In this document: in pieces, positions 8,688 through 16,659 of the stretch
How positions within the stretch are numbered: position 1 is the stretch's first letter
Layout of the letters: each line of letters begins with the position of its first letter
Assembly (NCBI RefSeq): GCF_029076845.1
Contig: NZ_JARESE010000076.1
Coordinates: 1 to 64,000, forward strand
Length of the DNA: 64,000 bases
Origin: Novosphingobium album (ex Liu et al. 2023)
GTDB taxonomy: Bacteria; Pseudomonadota; Alphaproteobacteria; Sphingomonadales; Sphingomonadaceae
Direction of reading: 5' to 3'
Program-made: the position numbers and the translations under genes
The notes under the pieces: generated by a model
The model's database searches: none
What the model saw: the letters and a program-made list of their open reading frames with translations, nothing else
Told to the model about the DNA's origin: nothing

Positions 8688-9562
8688 GGCTTGCCACCCT
8701 TGTCGAGCAGGAAGACGGTCAGGATCTTCCGGTCGACCGGATCAAGACGATGTTCCCACGCCGGCATCTCGCCCTGCCGGCCGGTGTAGATCGTCGTGTA
8801 GATCGCGTCGATATCGCCCCCATAGAGCCAGGTCCTGTCGGTCAGATCGGGCGCACCAACCTGTGGGTTGCCGCGCCCCTGGTCGCCATGACAGACGGCG
8901 CAATTTGCCGCGAAGACCTCACGGCCCTTGGCGACGGATGCAGCCTTGCCCTTGGCCCAGGAAGGTTCGGACAAGGTTTTCACATAGTCGGCGACGGCAA
9001 GGACCGCATCGTTGTCGAGAATGCCATCCTTGCCGAACGCCATCATCTGGCTGACGCGGGTGTCCTTGCTCGCCGGGCTGTTGACGCCGACCGCGATCGT
9101 GTGGGCGATGGCCTCGGGTGTTCCGCCCCACAGCCAGTCTCGATCGGTGAGGTTGGGGAATCCGGCATTGCCCGTCGCGTTCATGCCATGGCAGGCCGCG
9201 CAATTGTCTCCGAACAGGCGATGGCCGTCCTCGCGCACATAGGCCATGAGCGCGGGATCGGCGCGGATCTGGTCGTAGCTCATCGCCGCGATCCGCTGGG
9301 TCCAGGCCGATCGGCCTTGTGCAGCGGCACTCACCCGCTTCGCGACGATTTCCTTCTGATCGTTGTCGAGCAGGCCGCGTGTATAGGTCCTGCCCAGCGG
9401 CCATGCCGGCATGAGGAGCCAGTAGCCGATCGAAAAGATGACGGTGACGATGAGAAAGAGCCAGACTGCCTTGGGAACCGGCGTGTTGAGCTCCTTGATG
9501 CCGTTCCACTCATGGCCGGTCGTCATGTGCCCGCTATGGGGATCGCGCTCGCCTATCGCCAC
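8684..9562 (-). CDS. ccoP: cbb3-type cytochrome c oxidase subunit III (diheme)
   Basis: 292 residues. It opens with the CcoP-type segment HEWNGIKELNTPVP, then one membrane helix (~31-51) and two periplasmic cytochrome c domains with CAACH (121-125) and CAVCH (221-225). It passes electrons into CcoN through CcoO. The GTG start has a GAGGA ribosome site and overlaps ccoQ by 10 bp; an ATG 12 codons in (at 9526) matches the usual family N-terminus and may be the true start. Confidence 0.95.
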   Translation of the reverse strand: MAIGERDPHSGHMTTGHEWNGIKELNTPVPKAVWLFLIVTVIFSIGYWLLMPAWPLGRTYTRGLLDNDQKEIVAKRVSAAAQGRSAWTQRIAAMSYDQIRADPALMAYVREDGHRLFGDNCAACHGMNATGNAGFPNLTDRDWLWGGTPEAIAHTIAVGVNSPASKDTRVSQMMAFGKDGILDNDAVLAVADYVKTLSEPSWAKGKAASVAKGREVFAANCAVCHGDQGRGNPQVGAPDLTDRTWLYGGDIDAIYTTIYTGRQGEMPAWEHRLDPVDRKILTVFLLDKGGKP

Positions 9563-9723
9563 GGCTTGTCCTCGTCTTCGATGATGTCGCGTGCCGCCTT
9601 GTCGAACCGGCTCCTGTTCCCCGGCCAGCAGGCATAGAGAAGGGCCACAGCCGCCATGGCGAGCAGATAGAAGAGCCCGAACGACTTGGCGAAAGCGACC
9701 AGCGTATGATGCGCGATATCCAT
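9553..9723 (-). CDS. ccoQ: cbb3-type oxidase subunit IV CcoQ
   Basis: 56 residues starting MDIAHHTLVAFAKSFG, with one membrane helix and a charged cytosolic tail ending EDEDKPWR. Size, single helix and position between ccoO and ccoP identify it as CcoQ/FixQ, which stabilises the oxidase. The internal ATG at 9723 is preferred over an upstream start that would overlap ccoO. Confidence 0.9.
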   Translation of the reverse strand: MDIAHHTLVAFAKSFGLFYLLAMAAVALLYACWPGNRSRFDKAARDIIEDEDKPWR

Positions 9724-9730
9724 GCCGGCG

Positions 9731-10456
9731 CTACTTCGTCGGCGCCGGGGGCTGATGCGCGGCGTCGCTGAGCTTGCCGAGAACCTGGAGATAGGCGACG
9801 AGCGCATCCATTTCCGAGACCGTACCCTTGTCGCCGTCGAACGATCGGATCTGCGTCGCCTCGCCGTAGCGCTTCACGAGACCGGCGGTGTCGTCATCGG
9901 GCGAGGCCTGTGCGACCGCGTCGGCGGTCGCGTTCTCGATCATCGCATCGGTATAGGGTACGCCCACGGCGCGCAGCGCGCGCAGATCGTCGCCCAGATA
10001 TTTGGTCTGCAGCTGGCTCTCGCTCAACCAATTGTAGCGCGGCATGATCGACTGGGGGACGACGTCGCGCGGATTTTTGAGATGCGCCGTGTGCCATTGG
10101 TCGGAATATTTGCCGCCGAGCCGTGCGAGGTCCGGACCCGTTCGCTTGGAGCCCCAAAGCATCGGATGGTCGTATTTGGATTCGACCGCGAGCGAATAGG
10201 GGCCATAGCGCTCGACCTCGTCCTGCAGCGTGCGGATCATCTGCGAATGACAGGCATAGCAACCTTCACGGATGTAGATATTCCGGCCCGCAAGCTCGAG
10301 GGGGGTATAGACCCGCATCTTGGGATCGCTCTCGACCGTGTCGTCGATCGTGAACAGCGGCGCGATCTCGATCAGCCCGCCGATACTCGCGACGACCATG
10401 ATCGCCACCGCCAGCATGATGGACTTGCGCTCGATGCGGTAATGGGTTCCAAACAT
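9731..10456 (-). CDS. ccoO: cbb3-type cytochrome c oxidase subunit II (monoheme)
   Basis: 241 residues with one N-terminal membrane anchor (~13-33) and a periplasmic cytochrome c domain carrying CYACH at 66-70. A later Met-rich segment (SIMPRYNWL) probably supplies the distal ligand. GSKRTGPDLARLG is a CcoO signature. It lies six bases after ccoN and works as an electron carrier between CcoP and the catalytic subunit. Confidence 0.95.
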   Translation of the reverse strand: MFGTHYRIERKSIMLAVAIMVVASIGGLIEIAPLFTIDDTVESDPKMRVYTPLELAGRNIYIREGCYACHSQMIRTLQDEVERYGPYSLAVESKYDHPMLWGSKRTGPDLARLGGKYSDQWHTAHLKNPRDVVPQSIMPRYNWLSESQLQTKYLGDDLRALRAVGVPYTDAMIENATADAVAQASPDDDTAGLVKRYGEATQIRSFDGDKGTVSEMDALVAYLQVLGKLSDAAHQPPAPTK

Positions 10457-10462
10457 CGGCGC

Positions 10463-12109
10463 TTATTCCGCTGGCTGGAGGTTGGCGGGGAGGAGGGCGT
10501 CGTCGGTGAGAGCGGACGCGCCCGATGGCCGGCGGATCGTCATCCAGATATTGTAGCAGCCGACGATCGCGCCGATCAGGAAGAGCAGCCCGCCGATCGC
10601 GCGCGCGACATAATAGGGATGCATCGCGACCATGCTGTCGAGGAACGAGTAGGTCAGCGTGCCGCTATCATTGTAGGTCCGCCACATCAGGCCCTGGATG
10701 ATGCCCGAGTTCCACATCGCGAAGACGTAAATGAGCGTTCCGGCCAGCGCGAGCCAGAAGTGGGCCTCAACGAGGACAGGCGAGTACATGCGCTCGCGCT
10801 TCCACAGCCAGGGCACGACGGCGTAGATCGACCCGAAGGTAATGAGCGCGACCCAGCCCATCGCGCCGGCATGGACGTGCCCGATCGTCCAGTCGGTGTA
10901 ATGCGACAGCGCGTTGACCGAACGGATCGCCATGAACGAACCCTCGAACGTGGAGAGGCCGTAGAAGATCGCGGCCATCATCATGAAGCGCAGCGTCGCG
11001 TCGTCGCGGACCTTGTCCCAGGCACCGTTGAGCGTGAGCAGCGCATTGGCGGCGGCAATCCAGGACGGCACGAGCAGCATCACCGAGAAGGTCATGCCCA
11101 GCGTTTGCACCCATTGCGGCAGCGCCGTGTAGTGGAGGTGGTGCGAGCCCGCCCACATGTAGAAGAAGGTGATGCCCCAGAAGCCGATGATCGACATCCG
11201 ATAGGAGTAGATCGGGCGGCCGGCACGCTTGGGCAGATAATAGTACATCATGCCCAGAAAGCCCGCGGTCAGGAAGAACGCGACCGCATTGTGCCCATAC
11301 CACCACTGCGTCATCGCATCCTGTACACCCGAGAACAGCGAATAGCTCTTCGCGCCGGCGAACGAGGCCGGGACCGCGAGGTTGTTCACAACATGCAGGA
11401 TCGCCACCACCAGGATGAAGGCTAGGTAATACCAGTTGGCGACATAGATATGGGGCTCCTTGCGCCGCGCGAGCGTGCGCAGATAGAGCACCAGATAGGT
11501 CACCCAGACGATAACGAGCCAGATATCGGCGTACCATTCGGGCTCGGCATATTCCTTGGACTGCGTGATCCCCAGGAAATAGCCCGAGACCGCCAGGAGG
11601 CAGAACAGGTTGTAGCCGATGAGCACGAACCAGGGACTGAACTGGTCCGGCAAGCGTGCCCGGGATGTCCGCTGCATCACGTGGAAAGACGTGGCAATGA
11701 GAGCATTGCCGCCGAAGCCGAAGATCACGCCCGTGGTGTGCGCGGGACGCAGCCGTCCGAAGCTCGACCAGGCGGCATCGAAAGTCATGTCCGGAAAGGC
11801 GAGGAGCCAGGCGACCCAGTCGCCGATAAACATGCCGAAGACCGCCCACAGCATGGCGATGACGATGCCTGCCTTGCTGGGATCGTCGTAATAGCTGGTC
11901 AACCTGGTCGCGGACGGCTCCGGTTCGAAATAGCCGTTCAGCACGAAGCACAGCACGCCGAGGCTGAACAGCAGCACGAGAAAACCGTGCGCCTGCATGG
12001 GATCCGCGCGGTTCGCGCCCGCCGCCGCCATCACCAGACCGATGACGGCAAGCACGATCAGCACCGCCATGCTCCGCTGACGCTCGCTTATGGTGAGTCC
12101 TGAAACCAC
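10463..12109 (-). CDS. ccoN: cbb3-type cytochrome c oxidase subunit I (catalytic)
   Basis: 548 residues with a heme-copper oxidase fold of 12 or more helices. Recognisable pieces include the histidine-bearing GHNAVAFFLTAGFLG, AGSHHLHYTALPQW (the HH pair for CuB) and HVHAGAMGW near the low- and high-spin heme ligands. It reduces O2 to water with high affinity and pumps protons across the inner membrane. GTG start. It is the first gene of the minus-strand ccoNOQP operon, so the promoter should lie in the ~130 bp upstream. I looked there for an FNR/FixK box and found no good match. Confidence 0.95.
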   Translation of the reverse strand: MVSGLTISERQRSMAVLIVLAVIGLVMAAAGANRADPMQAHGFLVLLFSLGVLCFVLNGYFEPEPSATRLTSYYDDPSKAGIVIAMLWAVFGMFIGDWVAWLLAFPDMTFDAAWSSFGRLRPAHTTGVIFGFGGNALIATSFHVMQRTSRARLPDQFSPWFVLIGYNLFCLLAVSGYFLGITQSKEYAEPEWYADIWLVIVWVTYLVLYLRTLARRKEPHIYVANWYYLAFILVVAILHVVNNLAVPASFAGAKSYSLFSGVQDAMTQWWYGHNAVAFFLTAGFLGMMYYYLPKRAGRPIYSYRMSIIGFWGITFFYMWAGSHHLHYTALPQWVQTLGMTFSVMLLVPSWIAAANALLTLNGAWDKVRDDATLRFMMMAAIFYGLSTFEGSFMAIRSVNALSHYTDWTIGHVHAGAMGWVALITFGSIYAVVPWLWKRERMYSPVLVEAHFWLALAGTLIYVFAMWNSGIIQGLMWRTYNDSGTLTYSFLDSMVAMHPYYVARAIGGLLFLIGAIVGCYNIWMTIRRPSGASALTDDALLPANLQPAE

Positions 12110-12241
12110 GCCCGATTCCCTCCCTGCGGCAGGCGGCCCCTCCTAGCATGAAGCAAGTATTGTTTATACCTCTATTAGACCAGCCAAAGCGGACACTGTT
12201 GTGGATGTTTGCAACACTCGGACCCGTCGCACGAACGCTTA

Positions 12242-12544
12242 TCAACGGGCGACCATACATCCTACCAGCGCATAGCCGTCCCGGCGCAGCGAACGCGCAG
12301 CCTCCTCGCTGTCAAATTCCACGCGGCTCTCCCCGGCGACAAGATCGATCGGCCGTATGAAAACCCACGCCGAGACCTCCGGGGAACCCCGCGGCAAGGA
12401 TCGCCCTTTCGCGTCGCTTGAAAGCCCATATTGGCGGCTTTCCGCCAGCCGAAAGAGGAAGGCATGAAGCACGTCTTCTTCTTGCGCCCCGTCGAATGCG
12501 GAACGTTCCGATCCGCGGGTCTGCCGGTGGGTGATATCGCTCAT
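12242..12544 (-). CDS. hypothetical protein, 100 aa
   Basis: I chose the internal ATG at 12544, giving MSDITHRQTRGSERS..., because it leaves the universal stress gene intact; a longer reading frame continues upstream. The protein is soluble and charged, with no signal or membrane segment. The C-terminal half (SAWVFIRPIDLVAGES... to the end) looks like a small alpha/beta fold, and I recognise no family. It lies 10 bp downstream of the universal stress protein and may share its transcript. Confidence 0.55.
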   Translation of the reverse strand: MSDITHRQTRGSERSAFDGAQEEDVLHAFLFRLAESRQYGLSSDAKGRSLPRGSPEVSAWVFIRPIDLVAGESRVEFDSEEAARSLRRDGYALVGCMVAR

Positions 12545-12554
12545 GACAACAGCC

Positions 12555-13370
12555 TCAATGGGAGAGAAACAAGGCTGCGCCAGATTGGTTCTCCAGCAGA
12601 TATTGCGTCGTACCGCCAAAAATGAACCTTTGCAGCCGTGGATGGCCAAAGGCGCCAGCGACCAGGAGATCGACGCCGACCTCCCGTATGGCGTCGAGGA
12701 TCGCTGGGCCGGCGTCGCCAGTCGTGTGGAGAATCTTCGCCTCGGCCTTGATCCCGCGATCCGCCAGATAGTCGATCGCCAGCGAACCGTCGCAAGGATG
12801 GGCCATGGCGTGGGGGACGCTGAAGATGATTATCCTTGCGGCATCGCGTAGCAACGGGACCGCGCGTCGGAGCGCACGCGAGGCCTCGCGGCCGCCATCC
12901 CAGGCGATGCCGACAGTCCCACCCGGTGAAAGCGGCTTGTCGGCGATAAAGGCCGGGCGGCGTTCGTCGAGCAGGATTTGTTGAAATGCACTGGCAAAGA
13001 AGCCGTGGCCGCGCGTCACGGACCGCTCCCAAATCACGACATCGGCGAGCCTCGTTGCGAAGCGCAAGCCGGTCCAATCATCTGCGGTGACGGCCAGGAA
13101 CCTGGTTTTCGCATAGCCGATGTCCGCAAGAAGCTCACGGCAGCGCGCTTGCCCTCTTTCGGTGCTCTTCTGCAGGGTCGCGATGGCGATATCGGTCGGG
13201 CCGAAGCTCCCTTCGCCGCCCCAGTTGAAGAGGCTGACTGCCGACGGTGAGCCGTAAACCGCGGTGATCGCTGCATCGAACGGTTCGGCGAGGGCTTTGG
13301 CGATGGTCAAGATCTGCGCGTCTTTGTCGCCGCCCAGCACCGGGACTAGAATATTGGTCCAAACCATCAC
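12555..13370 (-). CDS. universal stress protein, tandem UspA domains
   Basis: A 271-residue cytosolic protein made of two UspA-type halves. The second ends with the nucleotide-binding signature region VDLLVAGAFGHPRLQRFIFGGTT (its G-x2-G-x9-G pattern can be traced). Tandem UspA proteins are typically induced by hypoxia or stationary phase and may bind ATP. The frame starts at GTG followed at once by ATG (13367), either of which could be used. An imperfect TTGA-N-CAA anaerobox-like site lies about 100 bp upstream (13473-13486). Position next to the cbb3 cluster fits a low-oxygen role. Confidence 0.85.
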   Translation of the reverse strand: MMVWTNILVPVLGGDKDAQILTIAKALAEPFDAAITAVYGSPSAVSLFNWGGEGSFGPTDIAIATLQKSTERGQARCRELLADIGYAKTRFLAVTADDWTGLRFATRLADVVIWERSVTRGHGFFASAFQQILLDERRPAFIADKPLSPGGTVGIAWDGGREASRALRRAVPLLRDAARIIIFSVPHAMAHPCDGSLAIDYLADRGIKAEAKILHTTGDAGPAILDAIREVGVDLLVAGAFGHPRLQRFIFGGTTQYLLENQSGAALFLSH

Positions 13371-13443
13371 ACCGCGCTCCCAAGCTAGAGGTCCGGCATT
13401 CGACTACGTCGGCATCCCGCACAGTCGGATAACCAGGGCACCT

Positions 13444-13703
13444 CAAGGACGTAGGTCTATAATGGCGCCATATTGAGCGCAGACAAACGAATGCTATTGT
13501 CATTTGACTTCAACATTTTTGCAGAATGCGGCAATGTCGATCGCTACGGCCGGTGGCTGGTGCGGCCTTTCGAGCGACATCGGTGTTCCGATGGGCAAAG
13601 GCCTGCTGGCCCCAGCCTCATATATTCCGCGCAGGCCACTGAAACCTTCGGTCAACTTGCTGAAGATCGAACCTGAGAGCGGCGGGCAGAACCTACGTCC
13701 TTG
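13444..13703. repeat. pair of 13-bp perfect inverted repeats
   Basis: CAAGGACGTAGGT at 13444-13456 reappears as its exact complement at 13691-13703, about 235 bp apart. This lies in the 361-bp gene-free stretch between the universal stress gene and the next membrane protein gene. No coding sequence between the copies is convincing. The arrangement could be the ends of a small decayed element, or chance. Confidence 0.4.
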
Positions 13704-13731
13704 TGCACCGAACAGCGAGGATTGCCCAAGC

Positions 13732-14325
13732 CTACGTTTCCGACGTGGGCTTATCGTCAGTCCTGGGAAGGAACCGGCTCCAATCAATTTGCATGAGGGG
13801 AATCAGAAGGAGGATCATCCCGATCTGAAGGGCGATGCCCCATGGGCTTTTCAGCGTGTCCGCAAAGGCGTCGCCGAGGCTCGTTCCACGCAGCCCCTTG
13901 GCGCTCGCCGCGTAGAGGGAATAGGAGACGAGGCGTCCCGCAAAGAAGGCTGCGGTAAAATGCAGCAGGCGCACACGCGCCAGCCCCGCCGCAGCAAACA
14001 ATTGCGCAGAAGGCAGCGGCGAAAGTGCGAACAGTCCCAGACCAAGGATCACGTTGCTCTGCCGCGCCTCCAGAGCCTCGCCCGCAGCGGCAAGATTGCG
14101 CTTTTGCTTCTCGGGTAACCACCGCCCGAGAAACCGGAACCCGTAAGCGAGTAGCAAGCGTCCGGCTGCTGCGGCAAACGCGCTGACGACGACGATCAAG
14201 GCTAAGGGCAGATCGCTGTTGAGGCCATAAAAGACGATGATCGACCAGGTCGGAGGGCCGAACGCGGGCAAGAGATTGATACCCAGAACAACCAGAAACA
14301 GGATGAGGCAGGACGTCATAATCAT
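13732..14325 (-). CDS. inner-membrane protein, VTT/DedA-like
   Basis: About 198 residues with five or so hydrophobic segments: N-terminal LILFLVVLGINLLPAFGPP, then VVVSAFAAAAGRLLLAYG. A charged loop (PEKQKRNL) is followed by LFALSPLPSAQLFAAAGLA and a C-terminal helix. The SPLPS/AAGL segment resembles the VTT (SNARE-associated) domain of DedA-type proteins, which flip lipids or support membrane homeostasis. The frame extends much further upstream, but the ATGs at 14325/14319 fit the first membrane helix and avoid the divergent gene. Family assignment is tentative. A 25-nt near-perfect hairpin (13728-13752) straddles the stop codon. Confidence 0.6.
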   Translation of the reverse strand: MIMTSCLILFLVVLGINLLPAFGPPTWSIIVFYGLNSDLPLALIVVVSAFAAAAGRLLLAYGFRFLGRWLPEKQKRNLAAAGEALEARQSNVILGLGLFALSPLPSAQLFAAAGLARVRLLHFTAAFFAGRLVSYSLYAASAKGLRGTSLGDAFADTLKSPWGIALQIGMILLLIPLMQIDWSRFLPRTDDKPTSET

Positions 14326-14389
14326 CCAAATTGACAAATAGCTGAGCGATATAGGCGGAGATTTGTAAGAGCGATGCAATATATTCGTC

Positions 14390-14405
14390 GTCAGGGTCTT
14401 GTCAG
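14390..14405 (+). promoter_or_regulatory. GTCAG-N6-GTCAG direct-repeat site upstream of VIT gene
   Basis: GTCAGGGTCTTGTCAG has two GTCAG half-sites 11 bp apart, the usual spacing for tandem OmpR-family binding. It is the third and weakest copy of the motif found before the b561 and RND genes, and it lies 38 bp upstream of the VIT start. It lacks the downstream CTAG shared by the other two. Confidence 0.4.
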
Positions 14406-14443
14406 CAAAGGCTGGTGCGCTTGCTGCTTTCCATGAGGGGCAT

Positions 14444-15145
14444 ATGAGCCGATTGAGAGCCCATCCCGAGCGCCATGCGGTCTCTCGCATCGGCTGGCTG
14501 CGCGCGGCGGTGCTGGGCGCCAATGACGGGATCGTCTCGACCGCGAGCCTGATCGTCGGCGTCGCGGCTTCCGGGGCCGACAAGACCAGCATCTATGTCG
14601 CTGGCGCTGCGGCGCTGGTCGCAGGGGCCATGTCGATGGCCGCCGGCGAATATGTCTCGGTCAGCTCTCAGGCCGACACGGAAAAAGCCGATATCGCGCG
14701 GGAGACGGGTGAACTTGCTGGTCAGCCCGATTTCGAGCGGCAGGAGCTGGCCGACATCTATATCGCGCGCGGACTGGACGAACATCTGGCCGGGCAGGTT
14801 GCGGATCAACTCATGGCCCACGACGCGCTGGGTGCGCACGCGCGCGATGAGCTGGGCATTTCCGAAGTGGTGAGCGCTCGCCCGCTCCAGGCCGCCTTGA
14901 CCTCGGCGCTGACCTTCAGCGCCGGCGCGCTCATGCCGCTGCTTCTCGTCACCATCGCGCCGTCAGCCAGCCTTGTACCGATCGAGGTTGCAGCCACATT
15001 GCTGTTTCTGGCCATTCTTGGCGCGCTTGGGGCCTGGGCCGGTGGTGCCCCGCCTGTGCGATCAGTGCTGCGGGTCACCTTCTGGGGTGCGCTGGCGCTG
15101 GCGGCGACCGCGGGGATCGGGCGGCTGTTCGGAACGGTGGTTTAG
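14444..15145 (+). CDS. VIT1/CCC1 family divalent metal transporter
   Basis: 233 residues from the ATG preceded by a GAGGGG ribosome site; an upstream in-frame start exists but lacks one. Family marks are the first helix with GANDGIVSTASLIVGVAASG, then ALVAGAMSMAAGEYVSVSSQ, an acidic cytosolic loop (residues ~75-140) that in relatives binds metal, and three C-terminal helices. VIT/CCC1 proteins move Fe2+ or Mn2+ out of the cytosol. A direct-repeat site just upstream suggests control with the downstream metal-efflux genes (inference). Confidence 0.85.
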   Translation: MSRLRAHPERHAVSRIGWLRAAVLGANDGIVSTASLIVGVAASGADKTSIYVAGAAALVAGAMSMAAGEYVSVSSQADTEKADIARETGELAGQPDFERQELADIYIARGLDEHLAGQVADQLMAHDALGAHARDELGISEVVSARPLQAALTSALTFSAGALMPLLLVTIAPSASLVPIEVAATLLFLAILGALGAWAGGAPPVRSVLRVTFWGALALAATAGIGRLFGTVV

Positions 15146-15162
15146 GGATCGCACCGGATTTC

Positions 15163-15178
15163 GTCAGGTTTCGGTCAG
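15163..15178 (+). promoter_or_regulatory. GTCAG direct-repeat site upstream of cytochrome b561 gene
   Basis: GTCAGGTTTCGGTCAG: two GTCAG half-sites 11 bp apart. A CTAGCC follows with the C of CTAG 25 bases after the first G. The same arrangement, base for base in spacing, lies upstream of the RND adaptor gene. It probably binds the OmpR-type regulator encoded nearby. Confidence 0.6.
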
Positions 15179-15216
15179 CCTATGTTCCTAGCCCTTCGCC
15201 TGGAAAGGCGAACATC

Positions 15217-15906
15217 ATGGCACATCCTGATCGCGCAGAGACATTCAAGGTTTGGGACGCGCCGTTGCGGCTGTTCCATTGGCTGCTGGTTGCGGCGATC
15301 ACGATCGCCTTCCTGTCGTCCGAAGGCGATAGCCCGATCGCCACCTGGCACATGGTCGCGGGATGGAGCGCGGCCGTGCTGATCGCGTTTCGCCTGGTCT
15401 GGGGATTGATCGGCGGCGAGCATGCCCGCTTCGCGGACTTCGTCAGGCCCTCGGCAATCGCCTCGCACCTCCGCGAACTGCTGGTGGGCCGAACCGAGCG
15501 AGCCATCGGGCATAATCCCTTGGGCGGGATCGCGGTGATCGCTCTCCTTGGGCTTACCGGGGTCGTTCTGTGGAGCGGGATCACCGTCGCGGCAGACCGC
15601 ATGGATGAGGATCTCCACGAGGTCCTTGCCTATGGCCTGCTCGTCCTCATCGGCATCCATGTTGGCGCGGTGCTGCTCATGTCGCTGCTTACCCGCGAAA
15701 ACCTGGTTCGCGCCATGATCGGTGGTCGCAAGAAACGCGACCTCCATCCCGGCGCACGGGATGCGCGAGCACCGGGCGTCTTCGCAATGCTGCTCGGCCT
15801 CGTGGCGATCGTCCTGACAAGTCTTGCGATCCTTCGGGCAGAGCCGACCGCATTCTCACACCAGCACCGCGAGGCGCATCACGGCGCCCATGACGAACGG
15901 GACTAA
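15217..15906 (+). CDS. b561/hydrogenase-type membrane cytochrome b
   Basis: 229 residues with four membrane helices and histidines placed for two b hemes: H21 (RLFHWLL), H45 (TWHMVAGW), H133 (DLHEVLAY) and H147 (IGIHVGAV). This pattern matches the cytochrome b561 / Ni-Fe hydrogenase b-subunit family, which shuttles electrons between quinol and periplasmic partners. A fifth hydrophobic segment is followed by a His-rich tail (HQHREAHHGAHDERD) that is not part of the core family and could bind metal. The two-component genes follow 75 bp downstream, and the direct-repeat site upstream suggests metal- or redox-responsive control. Confidence 0.85.
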   Translation: MAHPDRAETFKVWDAPLRLFHWLLVAAITIAFLSSEGDSPIATWHMVAGWSAAVLIAFRLVWGLIGGEHARFADFVRPSAIASHLRELLVGRTERAIGHNPLGGIAVIALLGLTGVVLWSGITVAADRMDEDLHEVLAYGLLVLIGIHVGAVLLMSLLTRENLVRAMIGGRKKRDLHPGARDARAPGVFAMLLGLVAIVLTSLAILRAEPTAFSHQHREAHHGAHDERD

Positions 15907-15981
15907 CGACTTATGGTCATGACTTGATAGAAGACGTCATGCCTGATCCTGATCATCCGTCCTTGAAAGCCCGCAAAAGAC

Positions 15982-16659
15982 ATGCGCCTTCTCGTCGTCG
16001 AAGATAATGACCGGATGGCGGCGCTGATCGCCGATGGCCTCCAGCGCCGGGGCTTCGTCTGCGATGTGGCATTGAACCTTGCACAAGCTGACGATGCCAT
16101 GGCCGGCGCGCAATATGACGCGATCGTGCTCGATCTCGGTCTGCCCGATGGTGACGGGATCGACTGGCTCGCCGATCACCGCAAATATCACCAGATGCCA
16201 CCCGCCATCATCCAGACGGCACGCGGGGCATTGGAAGATCGTATCACCGGGCTTGATGCGGGCGCGGACGATTATGTCGTCAAACCGGTCGAGGTCGACG
16301 AACTCGCCGCGCGCATCCGCGCCCTGCTGCGGCGCCCCGGCGTCCGGACGCAGCCGATCATCGAGGTGGGCACGCTTCGCTTCGACACGGCGAACCGATC
16401 CGCGAGCATCGCGGATCGTAACGTCGACCTCTCCCGCCGTGAGGCCGATCTGCTGGAACTGTTGATGCGCCGGGCGGGAACAGTGGTCCACCGCGACGTC
16501 ATTGAAAACGCCCTCTACAGCTTCAACGATCCCGTCACCCCCAACGCGGTGGAAGCTGCGATTTCGCGGCTGCGCCGCAAGCTGGACGAGGCGGCGCTGC
16601 CCGATATGCTCCATACCGTCCGCGGCGTCGGCTATATGCTGAAGGACATTCCGGCATGA
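15982..16659 (+). CDS. OmpR-family response regulator
   Basis: 225 residues. The receiver domain (1-115) has the acidic pair E7/D8, phospho-acceptor D51 in VLDLGLPDGDG, and a Lys in VVKPVE. A winged-helix DNA-binding domain follows (ISRLRRKLDEA, VRGVGYML). It is coupled to the histidine kinase by an ATGA overlap. The neighbouring VIT, b561 and RND genes carry matching direct repeats, so it is probably their regulator, in the manner of CzcR/CusR. The signal it responds to is unknown, but metal is likely. Confidence 0.92.
   Translation: MRLLVVEDNDRMAALIADGLQRRGFVCDVALNLAQADDAMAGAQYDAIVLDLGLPDGDGIDWLADHRKYHQMPPAIIQTARGALEDRITGLDAGADDYVVKPVEVDELAARIRALLRRPGVRTQPIIEVGTLRFDTANRSASIADRNVDLSRREADLLELLMRRAGTVVHRDVIENALYSFNDPVTPNAVEAAISRLRRKLDEAALPDMLHTVRGVGYMLKDIPA

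Noticed and set aside
9722..11425. 567-codon open frame on the plus strand across ccoO/ccoN
   Set aside because: It lies antisense to well-identified oxidase genes; its translation is Arg/His/Asp-rich and has no domain. It is a GC-rich antisense shadow.
12110..12241. Possible FNR/FixK box upstream of ccoN
   Set aside because: GTTGCAAACATCCACAAC has the TTG/CAA halves 10 bp apart rather than 8, and the inner bases do not match TTGAT/ATCAA.
13504..14118. 204-codon plus-strand open frame near the inverted repeats
   Set aside because: More than half overlaps the membrane protein gene on the other strand, and the remainder has no recognisable domain or ribosome site.
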